From Heliopora coerulea (Eukaryota > Cnidaria > Anthozoa > Scleralcyonacea > Helioporidae): a stretch of 64,000 bases of DNA. The notes beneath the pieces are model-generated. The model was given only the letters and a program-made list of their open reading frames with translations. It did not search any database and was not told the origin of the DNA. Of the stretch, positions 20,876-31,820 are shown piece by piece. The translations under genes and the position numbers were made by a program. Each line of letters starts with the position of its first letter. Position 1 is the stretch's first letter. Where the stretch lies: the NCBI GenBank assembly GCA_030142905.1, contig JASJOG010000337.1, positions 26,001 through 90,000 on the forward strand. The letters run 5' to 3'.

Positions 20876-23800
20876 CAGGGCTGTCAGAAGCAGGAGGGCT
20901 GGGCAGGCTGCAGCCCCCCCCAATAATTTGAAAAAAAAATACCTTTTGAAAATTGCAAAAACATGTGAGATGTTGCCTTTGATTTGAACACGTCCAATGA
21001 AACACCAATTTAAATATCCTTGATTTCTTGGTTATCTTAGCTACTAGTATATTAGCATTAGCTCAAGACAAGAGTGCTTTGATCTCAGCTCCACATACGT
21101 CAAATCCAAAGATCCCCCAAAGTGTGCGAGCACATGGCGTGAGGGAGTGAGGGACTGGGAAACTATAACCATTAAGTCATTAACCACAATGGCATCCTCT
21201 GATGAAGGCAAATCTTGTATGTCTACTCAAGCAAATATAACAAAGTGGTTTACAAATGAAACAAGGTTTGTGTACTTTTTCAATTTAGTTTCTGGTAGCA
21301 ATAAGCCAGCGGGTGTTTCATATATTAAAGTCGGTGAAGACCGTAGCTGCAGTAATTTGCATTTCTATTTACATAATTTCTGATGTACACTTGTACTGGG
21401 CCTCACTCAGCAAGATGTTATGAATTATTTAAAAGAAGTTGTGTCCCGTCACGGTCGAAACGTCAAGCCATCTGGGTAGTTATATCGTGCCTTTCTTAGT
21501 CTTGCTTTTGCACTGACAAATGTTATAAATATAAGGTATCAGTCCTATCATTGATAATTTTCATAACTAGTTAATTTTCTTGTGATCCAGCCATGTAATA
21601 GAATTTTTAGTTGTGTCCATTCCCTTTGTCATCTAAATATTCAAAATTAAATGAATACAAATCTACACAGTAGATTAAATGTGGGTAAAATATGCATTTC
21701 CAGAAAATGTTTAATTTGATTTCTTTTGCTTTTAAAGAGAAAGATTTGTACAATAACATTTATTGGTGAAAGTCTTCTAGAAACTGGAAACATGTTTATT
21801 GAAAATTGTGTTGAATTAACACGTGTAATCACCCGCTTATAATTTCGAAATAACTGGAATTAACAGATAATATGCTGATATATAAATACCTTGATTAATA
21901 TTTCAAAAGATTTGCCTACTTTTTATTTGTGATGTGCAAGTCTCTAAACTTACAGTTCAAACATTTTTTTATTTCAGAAACCAGCATCAAGAAAATGCTG
22001 AAGTAGAAACTTGTGAAGATCTAGATGAGATAGAAGTAAATCTACCAGCAACAACATCACATTCTGATTCTCCAGTAACAAATAGGTAGTGCTTTCAATC
22101 ATGCACTCAGTGAGTCTTTATGACAGTGATGTTACTTGTACAGGTATATGAGGCAAGTGTTATTTGAGCTAGAGAAAAAGATATCTTACTTTGCCTTAAA
22201 TGTGAACTATCCATACTTTTCATTTCTTGTTAGTCACAAATTTTAATATTTGATCATTGACTTGCACATTTCCTAATAATTGTCAGTTTTTGCCACTTGA
22301 GCTGGTAATACTCAGAAGAACTCTATGTTGGACTAGAACCCACAACCTTTTTAATGCTAGCTAGATGCTTTAGCCATTGACCCACAATTAAGCCTCTTGA
22401 AACTAACTTATACAAGTACCTGGCACCATTCATGAAGTACATTAGTGTGATAATTCATAATGTAAATGAAATTTTATGCTCACTTTTAAAACACATTTTC
22501 AAAATTTAGCCTAATTTTTCACTTACATGTGCATTCTCATTCTTGTAGCAAAACATAAATAAACACAAATAAATTACAATAGAAACATAAAAACTACCAC
22601 TAGTGAAGACCCATTGGCCATTTGCTCTTCTTTGAGGTCCAAGCAAAATACCATAATGTGTAGCTATGTTAACATCAACAAGACTCAAGAGTTTCCAATG
22701 TTTATTTATGTCGGTGTTTTATTACATTGTTTCAATATTTATTTGTAGTATTGAATCTGAAAATTCAATTGGGCAACAAATTCAATTTTTGACAGAACCA
22801 AACCAGCCGAGGAATTTCAAATTTCCAGCTCGCACTTTTGGGAAACAAAACTTCAAGAGATCATTCCAACCAGCATGGTTTGACAAGTTCAAGTGGTTGC
22901 ACTATGATCCAGACACTGACTCAGCCTTCTGTTTCATGAGTATCAAAGCACTGCACAACATGATTTCTTCAACAAAAGGAGAAATTGTTTTCACAGAGAA
23001 AGGATTGCAGAATTGGAAAACAGCGTTGTCCAAAGGCAGAGGATTTTACAAACATGAGACGTCGGCATGCCATAAAGAAGGTTTAGCAAGGTAGAAAGAG
23101 GTACCTTCAACTGTAAAGGGGGACATAGGGGAGATGATTTCTACCCAACATGCTTTAGAGAAATTCAAAAACCACAGAATTCTACTTAAGATACTTGGAA
23201 ATGTGAGGTATCTAGGTAAGCGACTGAGATAGTAGAAGTAACATTGTGCTTTTCACTGCAATAAAGTGTCCACTAAATTTATAAAATTTATCTTATTCAT
23301 ATTACACACATGTATATTCAGCAAAACACCTTTCTGCAATCTGATTCATTCCATACTTAAAATTCCATGTGTATTTATGTAGGGTTATTAATTATTACAT
23401 TAAATAAAAAATTTAATACTATACAAAATGTTAAAAGTAAACAGGCTAAAATTAAATTTCTGCAATAGCACACCAATCCCTATCTTTGAGAGGAAACTGG
23501 AATGCAACTGAAAAGTGTGAAGTAGATTCAAACTTCTATCAACTCTTTAAACTAAGATGTGATGAGGACCCCTCAATCATGAAGTGGTTGCAGAAAGACT
23601 TCCAAATTCATATCAGCAGATATTTAGAATGAAATTCTCAAGGTATTACAACTTATTAAATTAATGTAATTGATAAATGTCTGGTTCTTTCAAGTAGAGG
23701 CTTTGAATTTTTCGATAATATATATTTTTCACTCTATGAAAAATGTCCCTTAATTATAAATATGCAACTAATCAGTACTGGTATCCAAAAAATCTGAAAT

Positions 23801-26347
23801 GAATTAAAAAGGCCACTTTCGACTCCTATAAGAAAATGTTTGCATCTAATTTGATGTGCACATACTATTTATAAACTGAGCAGGAGGTTATTGTCAGATT
23901 TAAGGCGCCAGGCAATAGTTGATATGTTTAGGATGTTAGAATTTCCCATCTTGTCTTTAGATTATGGCTTTACGAATACTTCAAGAAATAGCAAAACAAA
24001 TCCAAAATGCTGTATTTTTCACAATAATGGCTGATGAAACTGCTGACATCTCGAATAGTGAGCAGCTAGTGGTTTGTATCAGATGGGTTGATGATAGCTT
24101 TGTTATTCATGAAGATTTTATCAGTGTGCATCCACTGAAAGACACTGGCGCAGATCATATCGTCATAATTATTAAGGTATAAATTTTCACTTTGTAAATA
24201 TATAGTATGTCAGGTGTGATCTTACACTAGCCAGTCTCGAAAGCTTGCAGCAAGTTACATAGGTTTCACAAAGAAATATACATGTAGTTATGCCTGTGCA
24301 TTTTCCTGATAGAAGCTCTCAGATTTTATTATATTATTGTGCAGGACATCCTTTTGAGGATGAATCTAATGCTTCAAGATGCACGCAGTCAATGCTATGA
24401 TGGGGCTGCAGTGATGGCAGGTGCAAAAACTGGTGTTGCCATGCAGATTAAAGCCATTAATGGAAAATGTCTATATTTACTGTTATGGACACACTTTAGA
24501 TCTGGCCATTGCTGATTCAATCAAATCAGTTGATTGTCTAAAACATGTCTTCAAAGTCGTACACAAAATTTGCAAGCTAATTAAGAAGTCACCTAAACGT
24601 AACATGAAGCTAGATGACATGAGAAAGGAAACAAAAAATGAATCAAAAGGCATCCACGCGCTATGTCCTACAAGGTGGACCGTTCATGGCAAAACCCTGG
24701 TGTCAGTCTTAAACCACTTCAACGAACTCATGGACCTGTGGGTGTGGTCGCTTGAAGTTCTTCATGACACTGAAATGAAGGCAAGAGTTCGTGGTGTCAT
24801 GGCACACATGCCAACCTTTGATTTTGTGTGCGCCTGTTTATTGGGGACGATGCTTCTAAAGCAGACTGACAACTTACGTTGAATGTTGCAGGATCCAAAA
24901 ATGTCAGCAGCAGAAGGATGTGCGATAGCTCAAGATGTCATCGAGACAATAGAAAAGGATTGCAGTGATGATGCTTTTGATTTGTTCCAGAAGAACACAT
25001 TAAAGCAAAAGGATGAGCTCCAAGTTGAGGATCCAAGGTTGCCTCGAAAAAGGAGGGTTCCAGGAAGGCTGGATGATGGCGATGTAGAAACCCATCACTT
25101 CCCATCAACAGCAAAAGATTATTATCACCAGATATACTTTCAGGCATTTGACATAATAACAGCGTGTATCAAAGCAAGATTTGATCAGCCAGATTTCCGC
25201 AAATACGTCAGTTTGCAAGATTTATTTCTGAAAGCAATTAAGGATCAATCCTGGGAAGATGAAATCAGAGAGGTTTGCTCCATTTTGGCACTGATTTCAA
25301 TGAGTATAGGCTGGAAGCTCAGCTGCCTCTTTTGCTTCCAACCACGAAATCATTGGATTACGAATCAACAACTTTCACAGTTCACAACCTAGTAAAGCTT
25401 TAGCAGCAATTAGACCATTCAAGGAAAGTGGCAATGTCGGAAGTCATGAAAGTGGCAAAGATCCTCCTTGTCATGTCAGCCACCAATGCTACTAGTGAGA
25501 GGCCTTTTTCTCCCCTGAAACGCATCAAAACGTATTTGAAGTCATCCACGACAGATTGCCAACTGAACCATCTCATGATTCTTCATGTACACAAGGACAG
25601 ACTCGACAGCACTGATTTAACTGAAGTTGCAAACGAATTTGTTGAGAGTTGACAGCAGAAAGCAAATTTTTGGGTGCTTTACAGAGAGAGATTTGTGCAA
25701 AAGCATTAATTTGGCTCATAAAAACACACAAACATAAATCTCATTTACCAGTACTTATCACATTGGCAATTGCAACCATTCACATTAGCAATCCCGATAA
25801 CCTTTGTCCGTAGTCAACATGTAACCTAGCCACTATTGGGGGAAACTGATAAAAAATGGCATCAATCTATAAGTGTATTATAAAGATCAGAGCTCAACTC
25901 AAAATTCCAAAGTACAAGGGCCATGTGATGTTCGAAATAAAACTACATGTTTTGTGATTCGTAGCCTGCTTGCAGCTTGAAATTTCGAAAAGCAGAACTC
26001 TAATCTTGCACTTGCAAAGTCTAAGAGACATTACAATAAATGCTATCAATTTATGTACTTGCAAGACATTCGTGGTCTCACATTATAATTTTGAGCTGGG
26101 ATACTTGGACTGGCATAAAATGTTCCAGGTTACTGAGGTTAGTAAATAATGCTGATGTGGTTCTCATTTTACGCAAAATTCGAACTATGCCTGCTGCAAA
26201 ATAGGCTCGCTCAAATTGCAGGAAATGGCATTTCCAAAGTTCTACATTTCGAAAATTTCCCCCAGACCCCCTAACAATGCCATCACTATTTTTGAGTGTG
26301 CTGAACTTTTCAGCCCCCCCATTATGAATTTGCTTCTGACAACCCTG
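20876..26347 (+). mobile_element. hAT-2 transposon, nearly complete, 5-bp duplication
   Basis: The left end CAGGGCTGTCAGAAGCA (20876) and right end TGCTTCTGACAACCCTG (26331-26347) are inverted repeats with one mismatch over 17 bp. Next to the ends are C-rich tracts (AGCCCCCCC) facing each other. The flank repeats TAAGT at 20871-20875 and 26348-26352. The inverted sister copy of Penelope B (plus strand near 26775) has a single such site, confirming a 5-bp duplication instead of the usual 8. The element carries a six-exon transposase gene. Confidence 0.9.
21189..25652 (+). pseudogene. hAT-2 transposase gene (ZMYM1/TTF-type, six exons)
   Basis: Exons: 21189-21265, 21978-22085, 22749-23215, 23469-23642, 23961-24176 and 24345-25652. 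All joints have GT..AG and keep frame. Exon 1 starts MASSDEGKSCMS. Exon 3 has the TTF-type finger region WFDKFKWLHYD (second Cys of CFMC reads Ser) and GLQNWKTAL. Exon 5 has MADETADISN (first Asp), exon 6 QCYDGAAVMAG (second Asp), LCPTRWTVHG, and the dimerisation region SATNATSERPFSPLK with the catalytic Glu. Breaks: TAG at 23092-23094 and 23625-23627, a frameshift near 24465, TGA at 24880-24882, and a frameshift near 25290. The three catalytic acidic residues survive, so decay is recent. Confidence 0.85.
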
Positions 26348-26538
26348 TAAGTAATCTATTTCGTTTACTGTCTAAGTTAAATTCTTTTAAGTCCAAATCA
26401 ATATAATTATAAGTAAAACTGCATAGAGAGTTTTTCACCTTATCTTGCAAGTAGCATCCTTCTTTAAATACGTCTAGGCATGAGACTTGGTCCCAAATAT
26501 CTTCAGCAACAGAGACGATCTCCAAATGGTTTGGTCTA
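26348..26538 (-). pseudogene. Penelope-like element B, 5' part of minus copy
   Basis: Continuation of the 19396-20875 copy beyond hAT-2. The frame contains VAEDIWDQVSCLDVFKEG and DLDLKEFNLDSKRNRLL, up to the insertion point. It matches the plus copy at 26588-26780 nearly base for base in reverse complement. Confidence 0.8.
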
Positions 26539-26587
26539 GTTGCTAGCTAATATTGGAGGCCAAGTTTTAGCATATCAAGTTGGTCAT

Positions 26588-27092
26588 CAGTTAACCATTT
26601 GGAGATCATGTCTGTTGCTGAAGATATTTGGGACCAAGTCTCATGCCTAGATGTATTTAAAGAAGGACGCTATGTGCAAGATAAGGCGAAAAACTCTCTA
26701 TGCAGTTTTACTTATAATTATATTGATTTTGACTTAAAAGAATTTCACTTAGATGGTAAACGAATTACATTACTTATAAATCTGAACACCAACTTTGCTA
26801 TACTTAAGCCTGACAAAGGCAACAGCATAGTGTTGATGAAATGAAGTGACTATGTAAATTCAGTTAGACCTCCTTTCACAGATTCCGGTAAGTTTAAGAA
26901 AATAATGTCCAATCTGACTCCAACAAGACTTTCTTCATTACAAAAATACCTTTCTACTCCACTTAAACGAGGCCAACTTACTGAAAATTAATACAACGCT
27001 TTACACCCTAAGGCAGTGTGTTTTGGACGTGCTCCCAGTCTCCCTAAAACACACAAAACATTTTCTTCCCTTCCTACATTTTGGCCAATTAT
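26588..27092 (+). pseudogene. Penelope-like element B, plus copy (N-terminal part)
   Basis: Mirror image of the minus copy: AEDIWDQVSCLDVFKEGRY, LNTNFAILKPDKGNSIVLM, a stop, then TRLSSLQKYLS and PKTHKTFSSLPTFWPII. Its sequence changes abruptly to Penelope A at about 27093, so the rest of the RT was replaced or cut off. About 50 bp (26539-26587) separate it from the minus copy. Confidence 0.8.
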
Positions 27093-28716
27093 AAGCCACA
27101 AATACCCATGCGACCTATAGTTTCATTCTGTGGGTTGCCTACTTACGAACTTTCCAAATACTTAACAACTATACTGCAACCACTAACCAACAAGTCACAA
27201 CATAGACTACAATCGACTGAAACATTCATCAACAATCTCAAAACAGTTCAAATACCACACAACTACAAACTAGTGTCTTTTGATGTGAAATCACTGTTTA
27301 CCAGTATTCCACCTCAACTGGCACTAGAATGCACCAAAACTGCCATGAATTAATTTACTGACGTACTTCCTTTACCTACAGGAGACATAATGGAACTACT
27401 AGAACTTTGCCTCACATCAACTTATTTTTAATACAATGGTAAACACTACAAACAGTCACATGGCACAGGAATAGGCTCACCTGTTGCTGTTGTGGTTGCT
27501 GAAATTGTGATGCAATCCATAGAGGAACGAGCTCTTGCAACTTACAAACACACATTACCTTTTTGGTTTCATTATGTTGACAACACGATTACTGCACTAC
27601 CTGAAGATGAGATTGACGAGTTTCACAACCACATTAATGAACAGAACAATCACATACAATTTACCAAAGAGATTGAAGGAGATGGAGCTATTCCTTTCCT
27701 ACACTGTTTGGTAAGTTGTGACAATAACAAAGTACAGACCACTGTCTACAGGAAACCAATGCATACTGACAGGCTATTGGGCCAATCATCATACAATCCA
27801 ACCTCACACAAAGCTACTGTCATCAAAACATTGATGAGATGTGCGCAACTCATTTGTGACTCACCCGACACTCTACGCCAAGAAAATTACTACTTGCAAT
27901 GCATTCTCCAGAAAAACAACTATCACCCTGACTTCATCAAACTTAACACTTACAAAGACAATGAACACAACAAAAACAACAGTCACAATACCCTACATAA
28001 AAGGTATGTCTGAGATTATCTGGCGTATCTTACGACCGTACAACATACGAGTAGCACACAAACTGATCACAACTTTACGACACATACTGACTAACGTTAA
28101 GGACAGAGAACAACCACACGAAAGACAAGGTGCAGTTTACAAAATTAATTACTCCGACTGCCAAGCCACTTATATAGGTCAGACTAGCAGAAACTTAGAT
28201 ATACGACTCACAGAACACAAACAGGCGACAAAAAACAGAGTCAAAACCAACCACATTGCCCAACACCACCGACTAACCAAACACAACATTGACTGGGAAT
28301 CGGCAAAATGCATTACTTACAGTACCAACTACAAACTGTGACTCACACCAGAAAGCTGGTATACAAACTTAGAACAAGAACCATTAAACCGATCACAGCA
28401 ATTACCGGGACCTTACAAGTGACTAATTCACAAATTCAAACATGCAAACAACCAATAGACTAACACTTTAACGAACTGATAATTAACGCCAAAACAACAA
28501 CACCCATTGCTTCTCACAAACTATTGCACCTCCATGACTGATATGACCACCCACTTATAATGTGCGAACCTGATATTTACTCTCCTTTTGACTGCCGCCA
28601 AGGCTGTTGAAACGTCAGTCACTTCCACCAACAATTTTTCTCAAGACTACACTAACCTGGATGATCAACTTCCACAAACATGTCACGATTCTCCCAGGTT
28701 CAAACCATTTACTTTA
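27093..28716 (+). pseudogene. Penelope-like element A, copy 2
   Basis: A 5'-truncated copy beginning at PQIPM..PIVSFCGLPTYELSKYL. Then VSFDVKSLFTSIPPQLALEC, GTGIGSPVAVVVAEIVMQS, and the active-site region HYVDNTI, where the second Asp of the YxDD box is Asn. FLHCLVSCDNNK and TVYRKPMHTDRLLG follow. A frame shift near 27990 leads to the GIY-YIG part 27990-28341 with KINYSDCQATYIGQTSRNLDIRLTEH. The 3' end CCATTTACTTTA is at 28705-28716. Stops at 27351-27353 and about 27430. No clear target duplication found. Confidence 0.85.
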
Positions 28717-28812
28717 ATGTAATTTTCTGTAGATACTTAGGCCATACTTCAAAAAGTGAAAGAAAAAATATAATTAAAAAACTAAAGAATATTAAATACT
28801 CTACACTGGAAA

Positions 28813-29870
28813 TCAATTTACACAACCCATATGACTAAAATTGTTAATCCACAAAAAATAAAATATATACTCATACCACTTGTGCGAAGTATGTACAAGT
28901 GAATAATATGAACAGAGTTGATCAGAAAGATCAACACCGCCCATATTATTGTTGTAAGTTACAATTACCTGAGGTTTATTTACAACTTCTGGCTCAGGGG
29001 TGTTCCTTTGCTGACGCTGATCAGGAACATCAGATTCCTTTGGACAGGCATTGGTTGAAAGCACTCTGACATCTCGTTTATCACGCCACTGGGTATAAAC
29101 CAGATTGGTCAGGCCTTTCTGAAGAACAACCTTTTCTCCTCCCTTCAGTTTACTTGATGGAGGTGGTGGGAGTCCTTTGCGCTTTGGTTTGACCATCCCA
29201 CATGCGTGTTTTTGTTCATCAAATCGACCAATAATTTTGGTGAATTGAAGAAATTATCAAAAAACACATGATGTAATTTGTTCCAGTAGGGTTCAGTCAT
29301 ACTCATCATGACATAGCAACCCAAACCATTCTCCATAGAGTGTTTGACATCCTTGTCCTTCCCAAAATACACCTCATAATTCAAGGCATATCCGTTATCC
29401 AAATCAGCAGCCATCCAAACTTTGATGCCATATTTAGTTGGTTTCATGGACATATACTGTTTGAAAGACACCATTCCCTTGTAACCAACCATAGCCCCAT
29501 CAACTGACAAGTTCTTTCCAGGACTGAACGACTCTTGGAACTTTGTCTTCAAGTAGTCAAGAAGCGGTCGGATCTTGTACGGATGATCATAACCATCTTC
29601 ACCACGTTTTGGCTCACTTCCGCTGTTGTTGAAATGCAACTATTTGCTAATTTCAAAGAAGTGATTCCTTGTCACGATCTTCTTTGTGCCTTTGTTACCG
29701 AGAAACACGTCAGAAGGCCAATAAAGGGCTACTCACGGGAGATAATAGATGGCCATCATGATCACAACATCAAGGTATGTTCTGATTTCCGCATGTGTGA
29801 TGTCAATCCAATGAGCAAGATTCTCGGCATTGTTTGTCAACTTTTGAGAATTTGTCCATTCCAAGTTTTA
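28813..29870 (-). pseudogene. piggyBac-type transposase
   Basis: Minus-strand frames with LDVVIMMAIYYLP, YWPSDVFLGNKGTKKIVTRN, LHFNNSGSEPKRGEDGYDH, FSPGKNLSVDGAMVGYKG (first catalytic Asp), HHVFFDNFFNSPKLL (second), and NNNMGGVDLSDQLC (third). This is the DDD core of piggyBac (PGBD4-like) transposases. A stop in place of Gln precedes LHFNNS (near 29640), another break lies upstream of 29730, and a frameshift at about 29190 shifts the C-terminal part, which ends early at 28813. The N-terminus runs into the capsid-like fragment at about 29880. TTAA-flanked ends were not located. Confidence 0.8.
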
Positions 29871-29879
29871 ACCAGAGTA

Positions 29880-30000
29880 GTCTCTCTGCTTTGTCATAGA
29901 ACCGAGACTTTGGGATTACTTGCAAGTATACTTGGTTTGGCACTCCTTCAATGGTTAGTTTTACTTCGGTGATATTTTACTTTCCTTAATTTGATTTATA
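29880..30000 (-). pseudogene. Polinton-like capsid protein, C-terminal scrap
   Basis: Minus-strand frame with NITEVKLTIEGVPNQVY. Its G-V-P-N-x-V-Y resembles the G-Q-P-N-Y-I-Y segment at about 17220 in the other viral fragment. It lies between the piggyBac gene and the capsid N-terminal part, so the middle of the capsid gene has been deleted here. Confidence 0.4.
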
Positions 30001-30064
30001 AAGGCCCTTGTGGACACCATAAAGACTTTTGCCGTTATTATTGTAGGCAGTTTCACCAGCTAGC

Positions 30065-30286
30065 CTAATGTGCAATCGTTTTTGGCAGAAGCCTCAAGAG
30101 ATTGTTTAGAAAATGGGTTTTACTGTTACTGATTTTCAAATTGAAAAGTAGAGGTATTGAACCAAGAACCGCACAACTATCCAGTTTTAGTTTAGGGATG
30201 TTGATATATAGTTCCTCTCCTGGTGAGGCTTTGTTAGGGTTCATGGTCATGACATGCCTCATTCTATCACCTTTTATTGAAGCCAT
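30065..30286 (-). pseudogene. Polinton-like major capsid protein, N-terminal part
   Basis: Starts at ATG 30286 and reads MRHVMTMNPNKASPGEELY, INIPKLKLDSCAVLGSIPLL, HFLNNLLRLL, then stops. The style (short basic start, P-G-E-E-L-Y-I-x-I-P, a hydrophobic strand and N-N-x-x-R-L-L) fits the N-terminus of a jelly-roll capsid protein in this kind of element. It is the last of a minus-strand run that includes the integrase. Assignment rests on family resemblance and context. Confidence 0.5.
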
Positions 30287-30411
30287 TTGGCTTCCTCAAA
30301 ATCCTGGTTTCAATTGATTCTCTGTTCTATTCATTGGTATATATTAATGTACATTTTATTTTTTCTTTCGCTGTTTGTATTGGTTGTAATTGAACTAAGC
30401 AAAAGCCAGTG

Positions 30412-30800
30412 CTAATATCCATAGAATTTTGGATAAATATGCCAACCCTTTAGCACCCCATGATATGGCTTGGGCAATAATGGCGGTAATAATGGTCCAA
30501 GTTTTTTACCAAGATTATATACAGCCTTAGCAAATTGTCCAGTAGCTTTAGCACCTTGAGATATAGCCTTATGAGCGCCGAAGATGATTGTCATTAAAAT
30601 ACCAGCGACAGAAATTGCTAATAGAGAGACCAACTAACTTCTCCTTTGCCAACTTTCTGAATCGTTCTAGTCTTTTTAGATCATTGATTGATTTGTTGTT
30701 ATTTGCTGTTTCTTCAATTATTTCATCAGTTTCTTGATTTTCTGGTTTTTCATCCCTTTCTGTTAAATTTTATGTAGTCAGATTTTAATTCTGCGGTTTC
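30412..30800 (-). pseudogene. Probable minor virion protein with hydrophobic segment
   Basis: An N-terminal Lys/Glu-rich segment (ETDEIIEETANNNKS, LKRLERFRKLAKEKL) lies in one frame. After a frameshift near 30635 comes a 73-residue segment that begins VSLLAISVAGILMTIIFG, a membrane-like stretch, followed by a Lys/Pro-rich end (GKKLGPLLPPLLPKP). Adenovirus- and Polinton-like elements carry small basic, membrane-active virion proteins next to the capsid gene. This placement fits, but the function is inference. Confidence 0.45.
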
Positions 30801-30821
30801 ATATATGTTTTTATGTAGTTG

Positions 30822-31425
30822 TTATTTTCTATCATCATAAATCTCTCTCAAGGATTTTGATCTATATTTGTCCTCTAGTTTACCTAGCACTTCTATCTTT
30901 GTGTCTGCATCACCAATTGGGTTTAAGGCTCCAGAATGCTCTCCTAACTCTTGGTCACTAATAGTTGTTCCTTTGACAATATGTGCTCTTTCTTCTAGTC
31001 TTGTATGTATTTTCTCTATTGAATCTGAAACTATTTGATCTATGATGTCATCCGGTACATCTGGTAATTTCATAAAATCACCACCATGACCATTTCCATA
31101 TTGAGGTAGTTCTCCTATTTCACTTCTTAATCTGTCAATTGAAGTACCAGGTTTATGTTTTTTTCTTCAACCATATCCCTTACTTGTTCATCTGTAAATG
31201 TTACGTAAGTGGGGTATTCGTTTTTGTTGACAGTATCCCTGACGATTTCTTCTGGTTTGTTTGTTTCTTTGGACGTTTCTTCAATTATTTTGTTGGTTTT
31301 GTCGAATAGTTTTTTTTTATTAAACTATCGAACTCTTTAACTTGTGGTGTATTTTGGTTACGTCTCCTTCAAGGGGTGTTTCTTGTTGTGTTAACTTCGA
31401 TTACATGAACACCTTTGTCACTCAT
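30822..31425 (-). pseudogene. Viral hypothetical protein, acidic
   Basis: Starts at ATG 31425 (MSDKGVHVIEVNTT). After a stop and frameshift near 31370 it continues KNEYPTYVTFTDEQVRD, LRSEIGELPQYGNGHGGDF, DVPDDIIDQIVSDSIEKI and ends at 30822. Highly charged, no recognised domain. It lies between the integrase side and the minor virion protein, all on the minus strand. Confidence 0.45.
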
Positions 31426-31439
31426 TGTTGTTTTAAAAT

Positions 31440-31820
31440 CAGGTAATGCCCCACCTCATTCCAGAGGAGTGGTCTGGTTCCCCCACCACTGTCATATGCA
31501 ATGAATTATCTGGTTAGCTTTACAAAATCATTTTGAATCCATCTATTTTTTTTGTTTTCCCTGAAGTTTCTATCTTGTTTGAATATGTAACCTATAAATT
31601 TATTAATGCTATCTTTTGTACCCTTTTGCCCTGACTCTTTTATTATCCTGTTGATAATTCGTGTCATTGTCTATCTAGTATCCTCGAGTGGGTTTTTCTT
31701 GATATTGAATGTTGATTCTTATAACCTTTTTTCTTGCAACCATTTTGCATATCTTATTCTTGAGTCTAATTCTTCATACTTTAATCTGTATCTTTTCAGT
31801 TTTTGTTTATTATTACACAT
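31440..31820 (-). pseudogene. Small viral open frame overlapping the integrase end
   Basis: An ATG within the last codons of the integrase (the AAGGATGTGTAA context at about 31815) opens a frame of Lys/Arg-rich residues (LKRYRLKYEELDSRI). After stops this leads to KESGQKGTKDSINKFIGYI and then AYDSGGGTRPLLW. Stop codons at three positions. The overlap with the integrase stop suggests compact viral gene packing. No domain recognised. Confidence 0.4.

Noticed and set aside
21250..21383. Coding extension of hAT-2 exon 1 beyond 21265
   Set aside because: A GT donor at 21266 and an AG acceptor at 21976-21977 join exons in frame; the extension has no similarity to the family.
29535..29972. Plus-strand open frame of 145 codons
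   Set aside because: It is the reverse of the piggyBac transposase and capsid scrap, which have clear family motifs on the minus strand.
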